Shown here piece after piece: positions 8,785-16,496 of a stretch of DNA of 64,000 bases. The DNA is taken from contig NZ_BMVM01000003.1 in NCBI RefSeq assembly GCF_014650715.1, positions 1 to 64,000 on the forward strand. Reading direction: 5' to 3'. Each line of letters starts with the position of its first letter. The stretch's first letter is position 1. The stretch is from Streptomyces bluensis (GTDB taxonomy: Bacteria; Actinomycetota; Actinomycetes; Streptomycetales; Streptomycetaceae). The notes under the pieces were generated by a model. The model saw nothing but the letters and a program-made list of their open reading frames with translations, had not been told where the DNA came from and did no database searches. Position numbers and translations under genes: made by a program.

Positions 8785-9381
8785 TCACTCGTCGCGCCCG
8801 GCGGGCAGATGCGGCAGCCGGTCGGCGGCGACCACTCCTTCAAGGTAGCCGCGGGCGCGCTCCGTCCGCGGATAGGACTCCAGCAACCGCCAGAAGCGGG
8901 GGCCGTGGCCGGGCACGAGCAGATGCGCGAGTTCGTGGACGAGGACGTAGTCGATGACGTACTCGGGCATGCCCTGCAACCGGTGCGAAAGACGGATACT
9001 GCCCTCGGAGGGCGTGCACGAGCCCCAGCGCGTGTTCTGATTGGTGACCCAGCGGACCGATACGGGCCGGGCGCGGCCGTCGAAGTACTGGAGCGACAGG
9101 CGCTCGGCACGCTCGGCCAACTCGGTGTCCCCGATGAGCCGCCTGTTCTCCTGCGCGGCGAGCTTGTCGAGCATGACGGTCACCCAACGCTGCTCCTCCG
9201 CCTCGGACATGCGGGCGGGGATGAGCACGATGGTGCGATCGCCCTCGCGGTACGCGGACACTGTTCTGCGCCGACGCGCACTCCTGCGGACCTCGATCGC
9301 GCTCGCCCCCGAGCCGCTTGGCGGCTGGCTCGTCGTGCTGCGCTCTGGCTTTCCGGCACGGTGCAGTGGGTCGGCGGGCAC
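8785..9381 (-). CDS. YgjP-like metallopeptidase domain protein (M48/DUF45)
   Basis: A 198-aa cytoplasmic protein with the YgjP/DUF45 metalloprotease signature: NTRWGSC, then LVHELAHLLVPGHGPRFW, which supplies HExxH and a downstream histidine. The N-terminus (~35 residues) is basic and low-complexity. The GTG start at 9381 is the longest supported; a shorter start is possible. It diverges from the ThiF-like gene across a 262-nt region holding direct repeats and a DnaA-box-like site. Confidence 0.88.
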   Translation of the reverse strand: MPADPLHRAGKPERSTTSQPPSGSGASAIEVRRSARRRRTVSAYREGDRTIVLIPARMSEAEEQRWVTVMLDKLAAQENRRLIGDTELAERAERLSLQYFDGRARPVSVRWVTNQNTRWGSCTPSEGSIRLSHRLQGMPEYVIDYVLVHELAHLLVPGHGPRFWRLLESYPRTERARGYLEGVVAADRLPHLPAGRDE

Positions 9382-9643
9382 GCCCCGACGTTACCCGCTG
9401 CACACGCGGGAAGTCCCGACTCCGGAACGCTTCGATACCGATCCGCGCTCCCAGCACCGGATTTATACGACTAACTGGATTTGTACGACTATTACGGCGG
9501 CCTGTGGACAACTCCCGGCGCCCGGCCGCGGCACCCCGGCATCCTGGCATTCGCCGGCGGACCGGACCCGACGCCACGACCGCGGCCGGGGCGTCCGCAC
9601 TCCGTCGGCACACGGGGACGTACTACGGCTACGGGGGCCGATC
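9382..9643. promoter_or_regulatory. divergent promoter region with direct repeats and a DnaA-box-like site
   Basis: This gap separates divergent genes. It holds two 15-nt direct repeats differing at one base (ggatttatacgacta at 9459-9473, and a copy with g for a at 9477-9491, an 18-bp period). A perfect TGTGGACAA (reverse of TTGTCCACA) lies at 9503-9511. The repeats are AT-rich against the surroundings, and either could include a -10 element (TATACG, TTGTAC). No matching regulator is adjacent. Confidence 0.45.
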
Positions 9644-10846
9644 ATGCATCCGATGGTGAAGCCCGCGCTGCGGCGCGGCTGGCGGGACCTCAACACCGTG
9701 CAGTTCGGGATGGCACCCGCGCACGCGCTGGTGCTGGGACCGATGGACACGGCGACGGGCAGTTTCCTCGCCCTGCTGGACGGGACGCGCGGCCTGCCGC
9801 TCCTGCGCGACGAAGGACGCCGGATGGGTTTGCCCGACGGTCATGTCGACGGGCTGGTGGACCGGCTCGCGCAGTCAGGTCTGCTGGACGACGCGACGGG
9901 AGGCGGCCCGGCCGCGGACACCCTGCGGCAGAAGGCCGGGCTCGTGGACCGCCTGCGCCCCGACCTCGCGGCGCTGTCCCTCGTCTCCCCCGAGCCGGGC
10001 GGCGCGATGGGCCGCCTGGCCGCCCGCCGCTCGCTGCGGGTGCAGGTGCGCGGCGCCGGCCGGGTGGGCGTGACCCTGGCCACGCTCCTGGCGGGCGCGG
10101 GCGTGGGCGGCGTCGACGTACGCGACGTCGGGCGGGTCGAGCCGTGGGACGTGACACCGGGCGGACTGCCGGCCGATGCGATCGGCGAGCGCAGGGAGGA
10201 GGCGGCGCGCCGGGCGGTACGAAGGGCGGCGCCTGCTCGTCCCCCACGGGCAGCCCCCTCAGGAGAGGATCCCGGTTTCTCGCTGGTGATCCTCGCCCCG
10301 CGGAGTGGGGTCGATGTCCACGCACCCGACCCGGTCGCCGCCGAACCGCTCATCGCCTCGGGAACACCGCACCTCTATGCGGGAGTCGTCGAGGGAACGG
10401 GCGTGGTCGGCCCCCTGGTCCTGCCCGGCGAGGCGGGCTGCGCGGGCTGCCTGGAACAGGGGCGCGCCGACCGGGACGCGTGCTGGCCCCGTCTGGTCGC
10501 ACAATGGCGCTCCGGCAGACAGCGCCAGGTGGAGGCCTGCGACCTGGCCCTGGCCTCGGCGGTGGCCGCACTGGCCGCAGGGCACACGCTCGCCTTCCTG
10601 GACGGTCAGGTACCGTCCAGCGCGGGGGCGCGCTGGGAGGTGTCCTCCCCGGGATTCGACTGGCACTCCAGGCCGGTGTGGGCACATCCCGCATGCCCGT
10701 GCGCGGCCACGGAGAAAGGTAATGGAGAACACACCTCGGAGAACGGGGAGCCACACGAGACAATGGCGGGGCAACAGCGGTCAACGAGCTTGTCCCGCAC
10801 AGCACACACAGCACGGCGGTCTGGGACCTGGAGGGCGCATGTCTGA
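9644..10846 (+). CDS. ThiF-like (E1 fold) protein of unknown substrate
   Basis: A 400-aa protein with a ThiF/MoeB-type Rossmann region: VRGAGRVGVTLATLLAGAGV, then DVRDVGRVEPWDVTPGGL, about residues 130-170. Two cysteine pairs follow (GCAGC around residue 266 and HPACPC near residue 350), as expected for a structural zinc. The N-terminal ~115 residues resemble the winged-helix/leader-binding region seen ahead of ThiF in cyclodehydratase partners, but no precursor peptide or YcaO gene is near. The last ~45 residues are low-complexity. ATG 9644 follows ggggg. The stop overlaps the next ATG by 8 nt, so it is coupled to the ABC1 gene, as in mycobacterial Rv3196-Rv3197. Confidence 0.78.
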   Translation: MHPMVKPALRRGWRDLNTVQFGMAPAHALVLGPMDTATGSFLALLDGTRGLPLLRDEGRRMGLPDGHVDGLVDRLAQSGLLDDATGGGPAADTLRQKAGLVDRLRPDLAALSLVSPEPGGAMGRLAARRSLRVQVRGAGRVGVTLATLLAGAGVGGVDVRDVGRVEPWDVTPGGLPADAIGERREEAARRAVRRAAPARPPRAAPSGEDPGFSLVILAPRSGVDVHAPDPVAAEPLIASGTPHLYAGVVEGTGVVGPLVLPGEAGCAGCLEQGRADRDACWPRLVAQWRSGRQRQVEACDLALASAVAALAAGHTLAFLDGQVPSSAGARWEVSSPGFDWHSRPVWAHPACPCAATEKGNGEHTSENGEPHETMAGQQRSTSLSRTAHTARRSGTWRAHV

Positions 10847-12185
10847 TCTTCCCCGGAAGGCGGTCACTCGTACCGCCAAGCTCGCCGCGCTCCCGCTCGG
10901 CTTCGCCGGGCGGGCCACCTGGGGGCTCGGCAAAAGGATCGGCGGGAAGTCGGCGGAGATCGTGGGCCGTGAGCTGCAACAGCGCACGGCGGAGCAACTG
11001 TTCAAGGTGCTCGGCGAGCTCAAGGGCGGCGCGATGAAGTTCGGGCAGGCTCTGTCCGTCTTCGAGTCGGCGCTGCCGGAGGAGATCGCGGGGCCGTACC
11101 GCGCGGCCCTGACCAAGCTCCAGGAAGCGGCACCCCCGATGCCCACACACACGGTGCACGCGGTACTGGCGGAGCGGCTCGGCGAGGACTGGCAGGAGCT
11201 GTTCCTGGAGTTCGAGGACAAGCCGGCCGCCGCGGCCTCGATCGGCCAGGTGCACCACGCGACCTGGCACGACGGCCGTGAGGTCGCGGTCAAGGTGCAG
11301 TATCCCGGCGCGGGCGAGGCCCTCCTGTCCGATCTGAACCAGCTCAGCCGCTTTGCTCGCCTTTTGGGCCCTTTGGTGCCGGGGATGGACGTCAAGCCGC
11401 TGATCGCGGAGCTGCGCGACCGCGTGTCCGAGGAGCTCGACTACGGCTTGGAGGCTCAGGCTCAGGAGGCGCATGCGGCGGAGTTCGCGGACGACCCGGA
11501 CGTCCTGGTTCCGGCCGTCGTCCACCAGTCCGAGCAGGTGCTGGTGACCGAGTGGATCGACGGCACGCCGCTGTCGGATGTGATAGCGGACGGCACCCAG
11601 GAGCAGCGCGACCGTGCCGGTCAGCTGCTCGCCCGGTTCCTCTTCTCAGGCCCTGCTCGCACCGGCCTCCTGCACGCGGACCCGCACCCGGGCAACTTCC
11701 GCCTCGTGCCCGACGAGAAGAGCGGCTGGCGCCTGGGGGTTCTCGACTTCGGCACGGTGGACCGCCTCCCGGACGGCCTGCCCGCACCGATCGGGAACTC
11801 CCTGCGGATGACGCTCGACGGCCAGGCCGAGGCGGTGTACGAGCTGCTGTGCGCGGAGGGCTTCGTCAAGGAGTCCGTGGAGCTGGATCCCGACGCCGTT
11901 CTCGACTATCTGCTGCCGATCATCGAACCGGCCCAGGCTGACGAGTTCACCTTCACCCGGGGCTGGATGCGCACGCAGGCGGCCCGTATAGCCGACCCGC
12001 GCTCCCCTGCCCACCAACTCGGCAAGCAGCTCAATCTGCCCCCGGCGTATCTGCTCATCCACCGGGTGACGCTGAGCACGATCGGGGTGCTGTGCCAACT
12101 GGGAGCCACCGTCCGCCTGCGGGACGAGCTGGAGGAGTGGCTGCCGGGGTTCGTGCCGGAGGAGCCGCGGGCCGCGGAGGCGTGA
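10839..12185 (+). CDS. ABC1/UbiB/AarF-family atypical kinase
   Basis: A 448-aa protein of the ABC1 (ADCK/UbiB) protein-kinase-like family. Diagnostic motifs in order: KFGQALS (the KxGQ motif), AAASIGQVH (the alanine-rich loop replacing the P-loop), VAVKVQYP (the ATP-site lysine), HADPHPGNF (catalytic loop) and LDFGTV (metal-binding DFG). ATG 10839 has GGAGG six nt upstream. Streptomyces uses menaquinone, so a ubiquinone role is unlikely; regulation of quinone or lipid metabolism is a family-level inference. Its position next to wblC matches the mycobacterial Rv3197-whiB7 pair. Confidence 0.92.
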   Translation: MSDLPRKAVTRTAKLAALPLGFAGRATWGLGKRIGGKSAEIVGRELQQRTAEQLFKVLGELKGGAMKFGQALSVFESALPEEIAGPYRAALTKLQEAAPPMPTHTVHAVLAERLGEDWQELFLEFEDKPAAAASIGQVHHATWHDGREVAVKVQYPGAGEALLSDLNQLSRFARLLGPLVPGMDVKPLIAELRDRVSEELDYGLEAQAQEAHAAEFADDPDVLVPAVVHQSEQVLVTEWIDGTPLSDVIADGTQEQRDRAGQLLARFLFSGPARTGLLHADPHPGNFRLVPDEKSGWRLGVLDFGTVDRLPDGLPAPIGNSLRMTLDGQAEAVYELLCAEGFVKESVELDPDAVLDYLLPIIEPAQADEFTFTRGWMRTQAARIADPRSPAHQLGKQLNLPPAYLLIHRVTLSTIGVLCQLGATVRLRDELEEWLPGFVPEEPRAAEA

Positions 12186-12386
12186 TCACCGGGGCGTGAT
12201 CACTGGGGCTGATCACTGGGCGCTGCGGCGCGAGACCGCAGTGCACCGCAGGGGTGAACCGTGGTGCGACGCCGGGCACTTCCCGGGCTCGACGACGCCG
12301 ACGAGTTGGTGCCGACCGCCGCGCGTTCCTGCCGGCCACCGCGCGTTCCTGCCGGCCACCGCGCGTTCCTGGAGTGATCAACTGCC
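12186..12386. repeat. gene gap with 20-bp tandem repeat
   Basis: Between the ABC1 gene and the frameshifted zinc-ribbon gene. It contains 2.5 exact tandem copies of a 20-bp unit (gcgcgttcct plus gccggccacc) at 12321-12340, 12341-12360 and 12361-12370. Upstream (12186-12225) are overlapping gatcactgggg-like short repeats. No convincing ORF is present. Confidence 0.75.
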
Positions 12387-12631
12387 TCACCACCAGGCCG
12401 AGTCCAGGCGTCTCTCGATGGCTCTGAGGTTCGCGCGGCCACAGTTGCGACAGAAGTAGTGCCGGATGCCGTTCTCCACGGAGCATGTCCAGGCGGGCTG
12501 AGGGCCTTCGGCGGGGTGCCGCACTGGGCGCAGACGAGGTAGGGCGCTTCCGTGGCCTCGGGCCACGGAGCGGAGCGGCTGTTGTCGCTGTCCCCGGTAT
12601 GAGTCGTCACTCGGCGACGATGTCGCCGCAT
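12387..12631 (-). pseudogene. small zinc-ribbon protein gene interrupted by a frameshift
   Basis: Two adjacent minus-strand frames encode halves of one compact cysteine-rich protein. The upstream frame gives EAPYLVCAQCGTPPKA; the next frame gives QPAWTCSVENGIRHYFC, then RNCGRANLRAIERRLDSAWW and a stop at 12387. The join needs a -1 shift (or a missing base) at about 12501-12502. Together they supply CxxC plus C and CxxC, a typical zinc-ribbon spacing. I recall intact homologues beside wblC in other Streptomyces, which supports one ancestral ORF. The start is unclear (ATG 12631 or GTG 12610). It could be a decayed gene, a base-calling error, or, less likely, recoding, since no slippery heptamer is evident. 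Confidence 0.6.
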
Positions 12632-12660
12632 CCGGCGGTTCGATGGGCGCAGCGCACAGC

Positions 12661-12688
12661 GGGGGCCGGTCCGTTAGGACCGGCCCCC
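12661..12688 (-). terminator. terminator after the wblC transcript
   Basis: A perfect 12-bp stem (gggggccggtcc with ggaccggccccc) and a gtta tetraloop sit 45 nt past the stop of the small gene downstream of wblC. No T-run follows, as is common in Streptomyces. Confidence 0.6.
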
Positions 12689-12732
12689 GATCAGCTACTG
12701 CTTCTGGTCGGCGCCTGTGTGTCTGGCGTCGG

Positions 12733-13056
12733 CTACTGCATCACGGCCATGGCGAGCGCTCGACGAGCCCGCATCGAGGCGCGCTCGGCGCGGCGCTGCA
12801 TCCGCCGGGCCATCGCCAGGCGCATGGCCCGGCGCTCCTGCTCTGCCTCCCGCAGTCGGTCGTGCATATGCGCACGGGCCAGGGCTTCTGGGATGAGTTG
12901 CATCTCTCGGGTCCTGTTCTGACGCGAGCCGGTCGCACCGGCGGTGGTGAAGTCTGGAATCGCGGAGCCCGCGGGCTCATGGGTGGACGGCTTCATCGGG
13001 GCCTGCTTCTTGGGGTCGTGCGTGAGGGGGCGGTCGATCGTTCCTAGCGTGTTCAT
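12733..13056 (-). CDS. small basic protein coupled to wblC
   Basis: A 107-aa ORF whose ATG (13056) overlaps the wblC stop as ATGA, so translation is probably coupled. The first ~50 residues look disordered. The last 55 (MQLIPEALARAHMHDRLREA onward) form a strongly amphipathic, Arg/Glu-rich helix ending in repeats of RRAERASMRARRALAM. An internal ATG at 12903 begins at the conserved-looking helix and could be the true start, although its upstream SD is weak. Similar arginine-rich helical peptides are common in Streptomyces. No function is known; co-expression with WblC is the main clue. Confidence 0.6.
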   Translation of the reverse strand: MNTLGTIDRPLTHDPKKQAPMKPSTHEPAGSAIPDFTTAGATGSRQNRTREMQLIPEALARAHMHDRLREAEQERRAMRLAMARRMQRRAERASMRARRALAMAVMQ

Positions 13057-13421
13057 GCTGTGACCGGGTTCTTGCGCGGGCGGCCACGCGGCCGCTTGCG
13101 GGCCACCACGACACCCTGGACGAACAGCTCGCCGCCCCAGACGCCCCAGGGCTCACGCCGCTCTTTCGCACCGGCGAGGCAGGCCTCGATCAGCGGGCAG
13201 GTGCGGCAGAGGGACTTGGCGTACTCGACGTCCGCCGGCGACTCGGCGAAGAAGACCTCCGGGTCGTAGGAGCGGCAGGGGACGGGTACGCCGAGGTTCT
13301 CGATGGCGTCGTCGAGCGCGGTGAGCGCGGTGAGCGGGGTCAAGGTGGAGTCCTCCGTGAGGCCGGGCGGGGGGATCGTGTCGGAAGGCGGTACGGACGG
13401 GGCGTGCGCTTCGAGTTGCAC
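13053..13421 (-). CDS. wblC: WhiB-like regulator WblC (WhiB7)
   Basis: A 122-aa [4Fe-4S] transcription factor controlling intrinsic antibiotic resistance genes in actinobacteria. The cluster cysteines are visible: one at PVPCRSYDPEVFF and three in LCRTCPLIEAC. The GVWGG turn follows (EPWGVWGGE), and the C-terminal AT-hook is RGRPRK, the WhiB7 hallmark that reads AT-rich DNA upstream of -35 elements. The start is GTG 13421 (VQLEAHAPSVPP) with GAGGAAG upstream; the frame runs open to 13532, but that part lies in the leader. Its long leader, attenuator and AT-rich promoter are annotated separately. Confidence 0.97.
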   Translation of the reverse strand: MQLEAHAPSVPPSDTIPPPGLTEDSTLTPLTALTALDDAIENLGVPVPCRSYDPEVFFAESPADVEYAKSLCRTCPLIEACLAGAKERREPWGVWGGELFVQGVVVARKRPRGRPRKNPVTA

Positions 13422-13538
13422 GGTTCGTCTTCCTCGTCTGGTCGTTCCGGCCGGTTGGCCGGGTGGCGGCTGGTACCGGGTTCTTTTCTTGTCCCGAGGC
13501 CCCTTCGCTCTGTCGTCCCCGGTGAGGGGCAAACAGAA

Positions 13539-13571
13539 GGGCCGCGGATCCCGGATGGGGTTCCGCGGCCC
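13539..13571 (-). terminator. wblC leader attenuator hairpin
   Basis: A perfect 10-bp GC-rich stem (gggccgcgga with tccgcggccc), 13-nt loop, followed on the minus strand by TTCTGTTTG. It lies 117 nt upstream of the wblC GTG and 25 nt after the stop of the leader ORF. A second perfect inverted repeat (gcctgatc-ggc-gatcaggc, 13583-13601) overlaps that stop codon and may form an alternative structure. The layout fits ribosome-controlled transcription attenuation, reported for whiB7 leaders. Confidence 0.72.
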
Positions 13572-13595
13572 TGAAGGCGCCGGCCTGATCGGCGA

Positions 13596-13922
13596 TCAGG
13601 CTGGATCACTCCAGGGATCTGGCCCACGGAAGGCCCACATCGTGTGGTGCTGCGTCGTCTGCTTCAGGGATCCGGCACCGGCGGCGGCCGCAAAGGCATA
13701 GGCCTGCGCCTGTGCCACTACTGCTGCTTCCAGTGCCTTCGTCGGTCGCTCATTGCGCTCGCGGACGGGAAGACCCGCGAGAGACACGGAGGACGCCGGA
13801 CGGACGGCACGGATGCCGGACAGACCGGTGCCCCGGTTCGAGACGCCGAGCATGCACAGGGAGACGGCCGAGCGATCGGTCAGTTTGACGGTGCTGACGG
13901 TGTTGGTGTTGATGCTGATCAC
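13596..13922 (-). CDS. upstream ORF in the wblC leader
   Basis: A 108-codon ORF starting at GTG 13922 with a strong Shine-Dalgarno (GAGAGGAGG, 8 nt upstream) and ending 25 nt before the attenuator stem. It begins ISINTNTVSTVKLTD and ends MWAFRGPDPWSDPA. There is no recognised domain. The central part is Ala-rich (VVAQAQAYAFAAAAGAG). Its job is more plausibly to sense ribosome stalling than to make a working protein, as for uORFs of whiB7-type leaders. It is long for such a uORF, so a functional peptide is not excluded. Confidence 0.6.
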   Translation of the reverse strand: MISINTNTVSTVKLTDRSAVSLCMLGVSNRGTGLSGIRAVRPASSVSLAGLPVRERNERPTKALEAAVVAQAQAYAFAAAAGAGSLKQTTQHHTMWAFRGPDPWSDPA

Positions 13923-14032
13923 TGGACTCGCCTCCTCTCGGCGTCTAGGGGGATCGGGTGAGCCGATCCAACGGTTATTAAGTACAGCACGGAACCGGCG
14001 CCTGGGAGAAGGCCGCCGTTCCCGTGCCTAAG

Positions 14033-14072
14033 AACCTATGGGGATTGCTGGCGCATGCGCAAACTATTTTTT
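14033..14072 (-). promoter_or_regulatory. wblC promoter with AT-rich WblC-type box
   Basis: On the minus strand: AAAAAATAGT (14063-14072), then -35 TTGCGC (14057-14062), an 18-nt spacer, then -10 TAGGTT (14033-14038). An AT-rich block directly upstream of -35 is the arrangement known for WhiB7-activated promoters, including its own. The predicted start near 14026 leaves a leader of about 600 nt. The -10 fits the Streptomyces TAnnnT pattern. Confidence 0.6.
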
Positions 14073-14085
14073 CGACGAGTTGGCA

Positions 14086-16284
14086 TCAGTCGCCCTCATC
14101 GCCTACCACAACATCCTGACCTGCGCAGATGGTCAGGACCTCGGCCCCGTAGCGCTGCAGTTTACGCGCGATGACTCCCGGGATGCGCGCGAGTTCAGCC
14201 GGAGTGGTCGGTACCGCTTCGGTGATGGCCATCAGGGTCCTGTCGGTGAAGACACAGAAGTCCGGCTGGCCACTGCTCCGGGCCTGTGCCGCCCGCCACT
14301 CGCGCAACCGCTCGTAGAGGGCCTCGTCCATGTCGGACGGGCAGTCCTCACAGCGCATCAGTTTCATCTCGCCGGCATCCCTCAAGGTGCGGCCGCAGAC
14401 GCGGCAACGGGCCGGGGTCCGGCTGGTGGGGCGCGGGGCCACAGCGGCCGTGATGCCCGGGAAACCGCGCTCGATGCCACCGGTGCTCCCCGCACCGCCC
14501 CTGCCCGCCGTGGCGGCGGATCCTGGACGCAGGCCGTCGAGGAAGCGGCTGGGGCGGCGGTTCGGGCGCCCGCCAGGCGAGCGGGACAGGGCCCAGGAGA
14601 CATGCAGGCGTTCCCGCGCGCGTGTGACGCCGACGTAGAGCAGGCGCCTCTCCTCCTCGACCTGCTCGTCGGTCTTGGCGTAGGTGATCGGCATCATGCC
14701 CTCGGCGACTCCGACCAGGAAGACGACGTCCCACTCCAGGCCCTTGGCGGAGTGCAGTGAGGCGAGGGTGACGCCCTGCACAGTGGGTGCGTGCTGGGCG
14801 TTCGCACGCTCGTCGAGCTCCGTGACAAGGTCACCGAGGGTGGCGTCGGGCTTGGCCGCGGCGAAGTCCTGTGCGAGGTTCACCAGCGCGGCCAGCGATT
14901 CCCATCGCTCTCTGACGGCGCCGGAGCCCGCCGGGGGCTTGCTGGTCCACCCCTCCCCCGACAGTACGGCCCGCACCTGTGAGGGGAGGTCGACGGTGTC
15001 GGCGAGGAGGGAGTCGTTGGCGCCGAAGCGGGCCGCTCCGCGCAGGGCGACACCCGCCTTGCGCACCTCGGGGCGGTCGAAGAACCGCTCGGCGCCCCGG
15101 AGTTGGTAGGGCACCCCGACGTCGGCGAGGGCCTGTTCGTAGGTCTCCGACTGGGCGTTCGTACGGAACAGGACGGCGATCTCGCTCGCGGGGACGCCCG
15201 AGGCGATGAGGTCACGGATACGGCGGGCGGCGCCCTCGGCCTCGGCGGGCTCGTCCGCGTACTCGGTGTAGACGGGCTCGGGGCCCGGGTCACGCTGAGA
15301 GATCAGCTCCAGGCGGTGCTCGGCGGCGCGGCCCCGGGCCTGGGCGAGCAGGCCGTTGGCAAGGTGGACGACCTGGGGTGTGGAGCGGTAGTCGCGGACC
15401 AGCTTGACGACCGTGGCTCCGGGATGACGGATACGGAAGTCGAGCAGATGATCCGGGGTTGCACCCGTGAACGAGTAGATCGTCTGGCTGGCGTCGCCGA
15501 CGACGCACAGGTCGTCCCGCTCGCCGAGCCACAGTTCCAGCAGGCGCTGCTGGAGCGGGCTGACGTCCTGGTACTCGTCGACCACGAAGTGCTGGTACTG
15601 GCGGCGGACCTGCTCCGCGATATCGTGCCGGTCCTGCAGGATGCCCACCGTGAGCAGCAGGACGTCCTCGAAGTCGATGACGGCACGGTCACGCTTGAGA
15701 TCCTCGTAGGCCGCGTAGAGCTGGGCGATCTCGGCGGGGTCCCGGGGGGTCTCGCGGCCGTGCTTGTCCGCCACGGCGGCGTAGTCGGCGGGGACGGTCC
15801 GGGTGACCTTGGACCACTCGATCTCGCCGGTGACGTCCCGCAGTTCGTTGCGATCGAGACGGATACGGCAGGCGGCCGCCGCGTCGGCGACGATCTGGAT
15901 CTTGCGGTCGATGATCCTCGGCATGGAGCCGCCGACCGCCTTCGGCCAGAAGTACTGGAGTTGGCGGAGTGCTGCCGAGTGGAACGTACGGGCCTGGACG
16001 CCGGAGGCACCGAGCTGGCGCAGGCGGCCGCGCATCTCACCGGCAGCACGGTTGGTGAACGTGACGGCCAGCACACTGGAGGAGTGCAGAATTCCGGCGC
16101 GCACCCCATAGGCGATGCGGTGGGTGATCGCCCGTGTCTTGCCCGTGCCGGCCCCCGCCAGCACGCACACCGGACCGTGCAGGGCGGTCGCCACCTCGCG
16201 CTGCTCGGGGTCGAGCCCTTCGAGCACCGCGTCGGGGGTGTCCGGGACCTGTGGGAACAGGGTGGAGTGCGTTGCTGCTGTCAC
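14086..16284 (-). CDS. uvrD2: ATP-dependent DNA helicase UvrD2 with HRDC domain
   Basis: A 732-aa SF1A 3'-5' helicase of the actinobacterial UvrD2 type. Motifs in order: Walker A GAGTGKTRAITHR, motif II VDEYQD, motif III GDASQTIYSFTGA, motif IV LVRDYRSTPQV, motif V ASLHSAKGLEWD, motif VI YVGVTRARERL. A tetracysteine segment follows (CRVCGRTL ... LMRCEDC), then a C-terminal HRDC domain (~650-720), both hallmarks of mycobacterial UvrD2. GTG 16284 (VTAATHSTLFPQVP) was chosen; the frame continues upstream to 16404 without support. It diverges from mrx1; the shared promoter gap carries a perfect TTGTCCACA at 16324-16332. Confidence 0.95.
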   Translation of the reverse strand: MTAATHSTLFPQVPDTPDAVLEGLDPEQREVATALHGPVCVLAGAGTGKTRAITHRIAYGVRAGILHSSSVLAVTFTNRAAGEMRGRLRQLGASGVQARTFHSAALRQLQYFWPKAVGGSMPRIIDRKIQIVADAAAACRIRLDRNELRDVTGEIEWSKVTRTVPADYAAVADKHGRETPRDPAEIAQLYAAYEDLKRDRAVIDFEDVLLLTVGILQDRHDIAEQVRRQYQHFVVDEYQDVSPLQQRLLELWLGERDDLCVVGDASQTIYSFTGATPDHLLDFRIRHPGATVVKLVRDYRSTPQVVHLANGLLAQARGRAAEHRLELISQRDPGPEPVYTEYADEPAEAEGAARRIRDLIASGVPASEIAVLFRTNAQSETYEQALADVGVPYQLRGAERFFDRPEVRKAGVALRGAARFGANDSLLADTVDLPSQVRAVLSGEGWTSKPPAGSGAVRERWESLAALVNLAQDFAAAKPDATLGDLVTELDERANAQHAPTVQGVTLASLHSAKGLEWDVVFLVGVAEGMMPITYAKTDEQVEEERRLLYVGVTRARERLHVSWALSRSPGGRPNRRPSRFLDGLRPGSAATAGRGGAGSTGGIERGFPGITAAVAPRPTSRTPARCRVCGRTLRDAGEMKLMRCEDCPSDMDEALYERLREWRAAQARSSGQPDFCVFTDRTLMAITEAVPTTPAELARIPGVIARKLQRYGAEVLTICAGQDVVVGDEGD

Positions 16285-16323
16285 CCCGCCATGCTGCCAG
16301 GTCCCCGGTGACGGGTGCGCAAG

Positions 16324-16332
16324 TTGTCCACA
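16324..16332 (+). promoter_or_regulatory. isolated DnaA-box consensus
   Basis: TTGTCCACA, the Streptomyces DnaA-box consensus, sits in the divergent uvrD2-mrx1 promoter gap. It is single, so it is not an origin. DnaA-dependent regulation is possible but unproven. Confidence 0.35.
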
Positions 16333-16496
16333 GGCCTGGCCTTGCAGTCGTACTAATGCGGCAGGTGCCTCGGGATGTGACCTGCGTCCCCGTCCTGTGA
16401 GCACCGCGGACCCGCCTGCGCACGGGAATGGCGGACCGCACCCGTGCGTTCACCTCACAGCCACTGCACCCCGAGCCGTGAAGGAGCGCTAGAGAC

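Noticed and set aside
9503..9511. Replication origin from DnaA boxes
   Set aside because: Single scattered boxes; no cluster, no dnaA/dnaN nearby.
9644..10846. RiPP cyclodehydratase cluster
   Set aside because: ThiF-like protein but no YcaO partner or precursor peptide nearby; the context is a conserved core block.
12321..12370. CRISPR array
   Set aside because: Repeats are contiguous with no spacers; no cas genes.
13053..13532. 159-residue wblC starting at 13532
   Set aside because: The extra N-terminus lies in the leader next to the attenuator; GTG 13421 has the SD and matches known WhiB7 length.
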